From assembly GCA_016295665.1 (NCBI GenBank), contig JAEDKS010000013.1, forward strand, positions 1-25,461: 25,461 nt of DNA, in the 5' to 3' direction. The notes under the pieces were generated by a model that saw only the letters and a list, made by a program, of their open reading frames with translations, searched no databases and was not told the origin of the DNA. Both the position numbers and the translations under genes were made by a program. The first letter of the stretch is position 1. Each line of letters opens with the position of its first letter. This DNA comes from Clostridia bacterium (lineage in GTDB: Bacteria > Bacillota > Clostridia > Christensenellales > Aristaeellaceae). Of the stretch, positions 6,768-13,060 are shown piece by piece.

Positions 6768-7841
6768 ATGGAAGCGCAGGCAATCCTGTCCGCGCAGCTT
6801 GCCCGCCATCCGGAGATGGCGGCGCAGGACGCGGTGAAGCTGATTTTTCAAGCCATGCTGGGCTGTGGGCATCTGGTGAGCGGAGTGGCGGAGGTGGAAG
6901 CGCGCATCCGTCTGGAGACGGAGGGGCTGCTCCCCTGCCCCGATGAGCCGCTGTATGAGCGCATCGGGGACGATTATCTCCGCGTGAACCTGCGCCCCGC
7001 CGCCGCGCTGGGCATCCTGCCCGGGATGCTGGCCCGGATGATGGTGCGCTCTGCGCAGGATATGCCCGTCCACACCCGGCAGGAGGTCGCGGAGGCTATC
7101 AGACATCTGCATCTGCCCGGGGCAGGACCGGACGAGCTGGACGGGCTTGCCGGGCGCCTGACCGGGGAGCCCGCCTGGCTCCCGGGGCACTCGGAGCGCT
7201 ACCGGGCCGCGTACCGGCCTGCCTATCGGGTCGTGGCAAGCCGCTATGCGCCGGTGCTGAAGGCGCTGGAGGTGCTGGGCCGGCGCGGTGGCGCGGCGCG
7301 GCAGCTCATCACCATCGACGGCCCCTGCGGCAGCGGCAAGAGCACCCTGGCGGCGCTGCTGGGCGATGTGCTGCAGGCGCCCGTCATCCCCATGGACGAC
7401 TTCTATGTTCCCCACGCGCAGAAAACGCCGGAGCGGCTTGCCCGCCCCGGCGGCAACGCGGATCTGGAGCGCCTGCTGGCGGAGGTACTGAACCCCTGGC
7501 AGCGCGGTGAGGCCATCGCCTACCGGCCCTACAGCTGCCGGGAGGACAGGCTGCTTCCGCCTGTCACGGTGCCCTGCAGCCCCGTCACGATTCTGGAGGG
7601 CAGCTACAGCAATCTGCCTGCCATCGCGCGTCTCGCCACGCTGCGGCTGTTCCTCACCGTCGGGCGGGCGGAGCAGCTGCGCAGGCTCCGGGCGCGGGAT
7701 GGCGAGGCGCATCTGCCCGCCTTCCAGCAGCGGTGGATTCCGCTGGAGGAGATGTACTTCCGCTTCTACGGTCTGCCGGACGGCGGCTGCACCGTGCTGT
7801 CCTCCGGCGAAACGGACGTGGACACGAACTGCTGTGTCTGA
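6768..7841 (+). CDS. Uridine-kinase-like P-loop protein with extra N-terminal domain
   Basis: The C-terminal half is a P-loop kinase domain of the uridine kinase/phosphoribulokinase type. It has Walker A GPCGSGKST (185-193, K191), then PMDDFYVP, RPYSC, and LEGSYS as the Walker-B-like strand. The first 165 or so residues are a separate domain (QDAVKLIFQAMLGCGHLV, then YERIGDDYLRVNL) whose function I do not know; I recall similar fusions in Clostridia but could not verify it. The substrate is not certain: a nucleoside or other small metabolite is likely. Start choice: the frame is open from 6717, but the arg terminator lies in 6729-6759. The ATG at 6768 has GGAGGG just before it (only 3 bases between) and leaves about 20 residues before the conserved QD motif. 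A weak promoter (TTGTCC, 16 bases, TATAAC at 6681-6708) may serve it. Confidence 0.8.
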   Translation: MEAQAILSAQLARHPEMAAQDAVKLIFQAMLGCGHLVSGVAEVEARIRLETEGLLPCPDEPLYERIGDDYLRVNLRPAAALGILPGMLARMMVRSAQDMPVHTRQEVAEAIRHLHLPGAGPDELDGLAGRLTGEPAWLPGHSERYRAAYRPAYRVVASRYAPVLKALEVLGRRGGAARQLITIDGPCGSGKSTLAALLGDVLQAPVIPMDDFYVPHAQKTPERLARPGGNADLERLLAEVLNPWQRGEAIAYRPYSCREDRLLPPVTVPCSPVTILEGSYSNLPAIARLATLRLFLTVGRAEQLRRLRARDGEAHLPAFQQRWIPLEEMYFRFYGLPDGGCTVLSSGETDVDTNCCV

Positions 7842-8119
7842 CGACCCGCGGCCCGCAGACGGCGAATGACTGCGTCATACTGCCCGTGATGGGGCCGCAG
7901 AACCGGTGCAGCGGGCGGTGCGGGCACCTCCGGCGGATTTGCGGGCGCCTCGGGAGGCGCTTCCGGCGCTCTGTCCGGCAGCTGCTGCACAGGCTCCGGC
8001 GGGCGCTCGTCCTCCACGGGGCGGGTCGCGTCCTGACGGGCGTGCCATACGTTCCACTGGTGCCGCTGCTCCTGGTGGGTCATGGCGGCAAAGGGTGAGG
8101 TGGCGGCAGGCTTGTTCAC
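7766..8119 (-). CDS. Small proline-rich hypothetical protein
   Basis: A 117-residue reading frame starts at GTG 8119 behind a strong AAGGAGGGAGGAAG ribosome-binding site. The N-terminal 30 residues are polar and rich in Gln, His and Trp (THQEQRHQWNVWHARQ). Residues about 38-72 are a Pro/Glu/Ala segment, and a basic stretch YDAVIRRLRAAGRQT follows. I recognise no family, signal peptide or membrane segment. The last 25 codons lie antisense to the end of the upstream kinase gene, so the true C-terminus may be shorter than drawn. The good ribosome-binding site and the non-random N-terminus favour a real gene. It is divergent from the C39-like gene across 82 bases. The function is unknown. Confidence 0.6.
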   Translation of the reverse strand: MNKPAATSPFAAMTHQEQRHQWNVWHARQDATRPVEDERPPEPVQQLPDRAPEAPPEAPANPPEVPAPPAAPVLRPHHGQYDAVIRRLRAAGRQTQQFVSTSVSPEDSTVQPPSGRP

Positions 8120-8201
8120 GGTTCTTCCTCCCTCCTTTTGATACTGTATTCTATGCGCGGTGCGCGTTCTCGGTGACCGCTCCGCAGAAAAGAGGCTTAC
8201 C

Positions 8202-8843
8202 ATGCTGACCGGAAAAACAAAAGCCATCCCCGTGCTGGGCCGCACCCTCACCTTCTTCAACCAGCGCAGCCGGGACTGGACGCACCCCTACCCCTATCAG
8301 GACAGCGCCACGCTGTCCTCCGCAGGCTGCGGCATCTTCTCGCTGTGCCACGGCGTGGCGTGGCTCACAGGGCGGGAGCAGTCCCCGGAACAATGGGCGG
8401 ACTTCTCCGTCGAAAACGGCGGGCGCGGCGATGACGGCACCGACCGCCCCGCGCTGCTCCATGCGCTGCAGGTGACGGGAAACGCCGCCGCCCTGGGCTT
8501 CCGCTACGAGGAGGACGGCCTGCGCAACGACCTGGACACGCTGTGGGACTTCCTGCTGAACGAGCGCGGCGTGTCCCTGTGCAACCTGCGGGTGGGGCAC
8601 ATCGTGTGTCTCGTCGCCGCCCGGGAGCGGGAGGGCCGCCGGGAGCTGCTGGCCATCGACAGCTACTCCGAGAGCGCCTCGGAGAAGGTGCGTGACCGGG
8701 TCGCCGAGGTGCTGCCCGGCAGCGAGATTCTCTACCCCATCCGCAACAACGCCGGCCTCATCGTGGGCGAGGGCATGAGCTACGCCGCCTTCTGGGTGGA
8801 CGCCGCCACGCCCCGGGACTTCAATCTGCTTCACCGCGTCTGA
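8202..8843 (+). CDS. Putative C39-like cysteine peptidase, intracellular
   Basis: This 213-residue protein resembles the peptidase C39-like fold. A cysteine in SAGCGIFSLCHG (C43) is followed by a helix. Later, GHIVCLVAA gives H133, and LLAIDSYSE gives D153 on the next strand, the order Cys-His-Asp expected of papain-like C39 domains. There is no signal peptide or membrane segment, so it should be cytoplasmic unless exported otherwise. It could also be a non-peptidase member of the fold. The start at 8202 has AGAGG 7 bases upstream; the frame is open to 8160 but without a ribosome-binding site. The epimerase-like gene follows after 32 bases, probably co-transcribed. The substrate is unknown. 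Confidence 0.6.
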   Translation: MLTGKTKAIPVLGRTLTFFNQRSRDWTHPYPYQDSATLSSAGCGIFSLCHGVAWLTGREQSPEQWADFSVENGGRGDDGTDRPALLHALQVTGNAAALGFRYEEDGLRNDLDTLWDFLLNERGVSLCNLRVGHIVCLVAAREREGRRELLAIDSYSESASEKVRDRVAEVLPGSEILYPIRNNAGLIVGEGMSYAAFWVDAATPRDFNLLHRV

Positions 8844-8875
8844 CGCGCAGTACGAAAGGAACAGGAGGTTATACC

Positions 8876-9763
8876 ATGGAGAACATCAGGCTTTTCAATC
8901 AGACCTGCACCGCGGAGGTACAACTGCGCGGCGCGCAGATGGCTTCCTTCCGGGGGCAGGATGGACGCGAGGTCATCTGGCAGGCGGATCCCTCGGTCTG
9001 GGCACAGCACGCGCCGGTGCTGTTTCCGGTGTGCGGCTCCGTGCCGGAGGGGCGCTTCACCGTGGAGGGCAAGGTCTATCCCATGACCAAGCACGGCTTC
9101 ACCCGCAACCCTGACTTCACCGTCGTCCGTCAGGGCGACGACTTCGTGGAGCTGATGCTGGAGCCCACGGAGGAGAGCCGGACCATGTATCCCTTCCGCT
9201 TTGCCTTCCATGTGATCTACACCCTGGGCGTGAACAGCTACACCACCACCTTCCTGGTGGAGAACCGGGACGAGCGGGTGATGCCCTTCTGCGTGGGCGG
9301 TCATCCCGGCTTCGTGTGCCCCATGGAGGCAGGTGCCTCCTTCGAGGACTATCAGCTGGTGTTCCCCGAGGAGGAGGACGGCAGGAACAGCCTGGCCCCC
9401 GGCGGCTACCTGATCGACGGCTCCGAGTACCTGCCCGGCTTCCACCAGGCCCGGGTGCTGCCGCTGAAGCACGAGCTGTTCGATGCCCGCGACGCGCTGA
9501 TCTTCACGGAGCTGAAGAGCCGCAGCGTCGATCTGGTGCACCGGGAAACCGGCAGGGGCATCCGCTTCGATTTCCCCAAGCTGGAGGTGCTGGCGGTGTG
9601 GTCCAAGCCCGGCGCCAACGCGGACTATGTGTGTCTGGAGCCGTGGCACGGCATGCCCAGCGAGGTGGGCGACTCCGGGCGCTTTGAGGACAAGCCCTTC
9701 GTGACCATGCTGGCGCCGGGCCGGTGCTGGCAGGGCTCCTTCACCACGACGCTGCTGGGATAA
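8876..9763 (+). CDS. Aldose 1-epimerase family protein (LacX-like)
   Basis: This is a 295-residue galactose-mutarotase-like protein. Aldose 1-epimerases interconvert alpha and beta anomers of hexoses. The features match the LacX/YeaD-like branch: KHGFTRN (H73), the conserved GGHPGF (H143) and CLEPWHG, whose E255 is in the position of the catalytic base. The start at 8876 follows AACAGGAGG. It is downstream of the C39-like gene, with no sugar kinase or transporter nearby, so its sugar cannot be deduced. A perfect 13-base-pair hairpin follows the stop. Confidence 0.88.
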   Translation: MENIRLFNQTCTAEVQLRGAQMASFRGQDGREVIWQADPSVWAQHAPVLFPVCGSVPEGRFTVEGKVYPMTKHGFTRNPDFTVVRQGDDFVELMLEPTEESRTMYPFRFAFHVIYTLGVNSYTTTFLVENRDERVMPFCVGGHPGFVCPMEAGASFEDYQLVFPEEEDGRNSLAPGGYLIDGSEYLPGFHQARVLPLKHELFDARDALIFTELKSRSVDLVHRETGRGIRFDFPKLEVLAVWSKPGANADYVCLEPWHGMPSEVGDSGRFEDKPFVTMLAPGRCWQGSFTTTLLG

Positions 9764-9771
9764 GCAGACCC

Positions 9772-9800
9772 GTGCGGCAGAGCGGATCGCTCTGCCGCAC
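9772..9800 (+). terminator. Perfect 13-bp hairpin after the epimerase gene
   Basis: GTGCGGCAGAGCG (9772-9784) and its exact complement (9788-9800) flank a 3-base loop, 8 bases after the stop codon. A T-rich patch appears only about 17 bases later (TCTCTTTTGTC), so it is an imperfect intrinsic terminator. Its position between a gene end and a new promoter supports a terminator role. Confidence 0.6.
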
Positions 9801-9831
9801 CTGTCGTATAAGCATCTCTTTTGTCTGGTGC

Positions 9832-9860
9832 TTGCAATTCCCGCCGGATTGGATTATACT
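9832..9860 (+). promoter_or_regulatory. Promoter of the pepF operon
   Basis: TTGCAA (9832-9837) and TATACT (9855-9860) are 17 bases apart, close to sigma-A consensus. They lie about 60 bases upstream of the pepF start. Confidence 0.75.
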
Positions 9861-9920
9861 GCTATCTGGAAAAGGAAACCACGATCTCCGGGAGCCGGAG
9901 AGAAAGGACGGAATACAGGC

Positions 9921-11711
9921 ATGGCTGAAAAGCAGCGCAAGCGCAGCGAAATCGACGCAAGGTACAAGTGGGATCTGACCCACATCTACGCCACCCGGGA
10001 GGCCTGGGAGGCGGCTCTGGAGGATGTCACCCGGAAGGTGCAGGCCTTCGCCGCCTACGACGGACATGTGGCGGAGCAGCCCCGGCAGGTCATCCGTGAC
10101 TATTTCGCGCTCAATGACGAGCTGATGCCTGTGGCGGACTACGCCTTCCTGGCAAAGGAGGCCGACAATGGCGACCCCGAGGCGCAGGCCCAGTCGGACC
10201 GGGTGCAGAACCTGTTCGTGCAGGCCTCCACCGCCTGCTCCTTCATGGAGCCGGAGCTGCTGGCCCTCGATGAGCAGCTGCTGAAGGAGATGCAGCAGGA
10301 TCCGGAGATGGCGGACTACTCCGAGTATCTGCGCTCCCTGCTGCTGCAGAAGCCCCACTGCCTGCCCAAGGAGCAGGAGCGCCTGCTGGCGATGGCGGGC
10401 GACCTGGCCCATGCCCCCAGCAGCATCTATGACATGCTGACCAGCGTGGACATGAAGTTCCCGGACATCACCCTGGCGGACGGCACCACGCAGCAGCTGA
10501 CCGAGGGCAACTACTCCACCTTCATCCACTCCCCGCACCGGGAGGAGCGCCGTCAGGCGCAGGCCGCGCTGATGAACACCTACGGCAGCTTCGGCTCCAC
10601 CCTGGCCTCCACCTATGCCGCCAGCGTCAAGAAGGACATCTTCTACGCCACGGCCCGGCACTATGCCTCCGCCCGCGCCGCCGCCATGGAGCCGCTGGAG
10701 ATTCCCGAGCGGGTGTACGACAACCTGATCGAGGTCATCCACGAGTCCCTGCCCATCCTGCAGGACTACCTGCAGCTCCGCCGTCAGGTCATGGGCCTGG
10801 ACGAGCTGCACATGTACGACCTGTACACCCCCATCGTGTCCGACTTCCACATGGACATGCCCTACGACAAGGCCTACGACCTGGTGCTGGAGGGTCTGAA
10901 GCCCATGGGTGAGGACTACATCGCCAAGCTGAAGGAGGCCCGCACCGGCGGCTGGATTGACGTGTATCCCTCCGAGAACAAGTCCAGCGGCGCCTTCTCC
11001 TCCGGCGGTCTGGCAAACGTGCATCCCTATGTGCTGCTCAACCACAACGACAATCTGGACAGCGCCTTCACCATCGCCCATGAGCTGGGCCACTCCATGC
11101 ACTCCTACTACAGCAACACCGCCCAGCCCGCCCCCAAGCGTGACTACAGCCTGTTCGTGGCGGAGGTGGCCTCCACCTGCAACGAGGCGGTGATGATGCG
11201 CTACCTGCTCCGCCAGTTCGAGGGCAACCGCAAGGCGCAGGCCTATCTGCTCAACCACTTCCTGGAGCAGTTCCGCACCACCTGCTTCCGGCAGACCATG
11301 TTCGCCGAGTTCGAGAAGCTCTCCCACGAGATGGCCCAGCAGGGACAGCCCCTGACCCGGGACACCCTGTCCGACGCCTATCGGAAGCTGGTGAACACCT
11401 ACTACGGCGCCTCCTGCGTGGTGGACGAGGAGATCGCCAATGAGTGGATGCGGATCCCGCACTTCTACCGGGCGTTCTATGTGTACGTCTACGCCACCGG
11501 GCTGTGCGCCGCCGTGTCCCTGTCCGAGCGCATCCTGAATGAGGGCGAGAGCGCCGTGCGCGACTACCGCCGCTTCCTGTCCGCGGGCTGCTCCGTGCCG
11601 CCCATCGAGGCGCTGAAGCTGGCTGGCATCGACATGTCCAGCCCCGAGCCCCTGCGCCGCGCCATGGGCGTGTTCCGCGACACCCTGGAGCAGTTCAGAA
11701 GGGTGCTGTGA
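9921..11711 (+). CDS. pepF: Oligoendopeptidase F
   Basis: PepF is a cytoplasmic zinc metallopeptidase of family M3 that cleaves oligopeptides. The 596-residue length is typical. The zinc site is clear: AHELGHSMH supplies H387, the catalytic E388 and H391, and the third ligand E415 lies in VAEVAST. The C-terminal YKWDLTHIYATREAWE-type opening at residues 14-29 is the usual PepF N-terminal motif. The start at 9921 is preceded by AAAGGA at a rather long distance of 12 bases; in-frame codons upstream overlap the promoter and are not used. The RNA methyltransferase gene begins 33 bases after its stop, so the genes probably share a transcript. Confidence 0.95.
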   Translation: MAEKQRKRSEIDARYKWDLTHIYATREAWEAALEDVTRKVQAFAAYDGHVAEQPRQVIRDYFALNDELMPVADYAFLAKEADNGDPEAQAQSDRVQNLFVQASTACSFMEPELLALDEQLLKEMQQDPEMADYSEYLRSLLLQKPHCLPKEQERLLAMAGDLAHAPSSIYDMLTSVDMKFPDITLADGTTQQLTEGNYSTFIHSPHREERRQAQAALMNTYGSFGSTLASTYAASVKKDIFYATARHYASARAAAMEPLEIPERVYDNLIEVIHESLPILQDYLQLRRQVMGLDELHMYDLYTPIVSDFHMDMPYDKAYDLVLEGLKPMGEDYIAKLKEARTGGWIDVYPSENKSSGAFSSGGLANVHPYVLLNHNDNLDSAFTIAHELGHSMHSYYSNTAQPAPKRDYSLFVAEVASTCNEAVMMRYLLRQFEGNRKAQAYLLNHFLEQFRTTCFRQTMFAEFEKLSHEMAQQGQPLTRDTLSDAYRKLVNTYYGASCVVDEEIANEWMRIPHFYRAFYVYVYATGLCAAVSLSERILNEGESAVRDYRRFLSAGCSVPPIEALKLAGIDMSSPEPLRRAMGVFRDTLEQFRRVL

Positions 11712-11744
11712 GCGCGCTCCGCAGCGCCCCCAAAGGAGAGAACC

Positions 11745-12578
11745 ATGCCAAGAATCGTTGTCGTTGACAAGCGGAGCGATGTGTTTCAGCTCTATGAAAC
11801 GCTGCGCCGCAACCGGGAGAAGCGCACCCACACGCGCCTGTTCTTTCTGGAGGGCGTGCATCCCGTGGAGCAGGCGGTGGCTGCCGGAGAGCGCTTCCAG
11901 TCCATCGCCTACGCCTCCGACCGCCGGCTCTCCGGCTGGGCACAGGACATGCTCCGCCGCAGTCAGCCGGAGGTGCTGCATCCCATGCCCGCCGCGCTGC
12001 TCGCCGAGCTGTCCGACCGGGACAACCCCTGCGAGCTGGTCTGCATCCTGCACCAGCGCACGGACGGCGAGAAGCGCCTGCGGGCGGCGGCGGACAGCAC
12101 GCCCAATCCCCTGCTGATCCTCTGTGACCGACCCTCATCCCCGGGCAATCTGGGCACCATCATCCGCTCGGCCGATGCCTTCGGCGCCTGTGGTGTGCTG
12201 GTCTGCGGGCACAGCGCGGATTTCTATGACCCCCAGTGCATCCGCGCCAGCATCGGCACGCTGTTCCATGTGCCCTTCCTGGCGCTGGGCTCCACCGAGG
12301 AGGCCGTGCGCTTCCTGCGCAGCCTGCCCTGCGCGCCGCAGCTGGTCGGCACCAGCGCCCACGGCACCATGGCCCTGCATGAGGCGCAGCTGAACCGCCC
12401 CACGGCGCTTCTCGTGGGCAACGAGACCTTCGGGCTGAGCCGGGCCTGGAAGGAGGCCTGCGACCTGCTGCTGCGCATTCCCATCTACGGCGCGGCAAGC
12501 TCGCTGAACGTGGGCTGCGCCACCAGCATCTGCCTGTACGAAATCGCCCGGCAGCGGGATTTCGACGGGCACCGGTGA
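11745..12578 (+). CDS. SpoU/TrmH-family RNA 2'-O-methyltransferase
   Basis: This 277-residue SPOUT-class enzyme transfers a methyl group from S-adenosylmethionine to a ribose 2'-hydroxyl in rRNA or tRNA. Residues 1-110 or so resemble the substrate-binding L30e-like domain (LFFLEGVHPVEQAV at 32-45). The three SpoU motifs follow: NLGTIIRSADAFG (135-147, with N135 and R141), LLVGNETFGLS (222-232) and IPIYGAASSLNVGCATS (245-261), which form the knot that holds the cofactor. The target nucleotide cannot be named from sequence. AAAGGAG precedes the start at 11745. It follows pepF closely and precedes the small acidic protein gene. Confidence 0.9.
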   Translation: MPRIVVVDKRSDVFQLYETLRRNREKRTHTRLFFLEGVHPVEQAVAAGERFQSIAYASDRRLSGWAQDMLRRSQPEVLHPMPAALLAELSDRDNPCELVCILHQRTDGEKRLRAAADSTPNPLLILCDRPSSPGNLGTIIRSADAFGACGVLVCGHSADFYDPQCIRASIGTLFHVPFLALGSTEEAVRFLRSLPCAPQLVGTSAHGTMALHEAQLNRPTALLVGNETFGLSRAWKEACDLLLRIPIYGAASSLNVGCATSICLYEIARQRDFDGHR

Positions 12579-12617
12579 CATCCGTCACCCAACCGAAATA
12601 GAAGGAGGGATGACCCC

Positions 12618-12959
12618 ATGATGAGAGGCTACGACAAGCAGGAGGCGCTGGCGTTCATCGCCCGGCGCATCAACCGCAGGGAGCACCAGGAGCTGGCGGA
12701 TCAGCTGGAATCGCTGCTCAGCCAGATCATCGACGCCGACATGGCCTACATGCACGAGAGCGGCGTGCTGGACGAGGAGGGCAACGCCGGCGACAGCTAC
12801 TACGAGGACGACGACGCCTTCGAGTCCATGGTGGAAAGCGTGGTGGCCCAGAACGATCTGACCCCGGAGCAGGCCGTGAAGGTAGCATCCCTGGTGGACG
12901 ACTACATGGATTTCCAGCAGGAGTACCTGGAGAGCAAGGGCCTGGTGGACTGGGAATAG
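12618..12959 (+). CDS. Small acidic hypothetical protein
   Basis: I do not recognise this 113-residue protein. It is strongly acidic, with a run SYYEDDDAFESM near residues 60-71 and few basic residues outside the first 25. It is predicted mostly helical, with no signal peptide or membrane segment. The start at 12618 has GAAGGAGGG 9 bases upstream; the next codon is also ATG. It is the last gene of the pepF unit, 39 bases after the methyltransferase and 16 bases before a strong terminator, so it is very likely expressed. Confidence 0.75.
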   Translation: MMRGYDKQEALAFIARRINRREHQELADQLESLLSQIIDADMAYMHESGVLDEEGNAGDSYYEDDDAFESMVESVVAQNDLTPEQAVKVASLVDDYMDFQQEYLESKGLVDWE

Positions 12960-12975
12960 CATCCAAAGAAAACGA

Positions 12976-13014
12976 CCTCCTGCCGCAGCGCTGTGCCGCG
13001 GCAGGAGGTTTGTT
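12976..13014. terminator. Bidirectional intrinsic terminator
   Basis: CCTCCTGCCGC (12976-12986) pairs perfectly with GCGGCAGGAGG (12998-13008). TTTGTT follows on the plus strand, and on the minus strand the stem is followed by GTCGTTTTC. It sits between the convergent small-protein gene and the histidine kinase gene and can end transcription from both sides. Confidence 0.88.
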
Positions 13015-13060
13015 CGATGCGGGGCGGTACGGCCCATCCCCCGATCCGCGCCGCCGCCCG

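Noticed and set aside
8120..8201. Divergent promoters between the proline-rich and C39-like genes
   Set aside because: Several -10-like hexamers exist (for example TAGAAT on the minus strand), but none has an acceptable -35 partner, so no promoter is annotated.
9741..12053. Very long open frame antisense to pepF and its neighbours (770 codons)
   Set aside because: It lies wholly opposite genes with clear motifs. Its His/Val/Gly/Leu-rich composition is what GC-rich coding DNA gives when read backwards.
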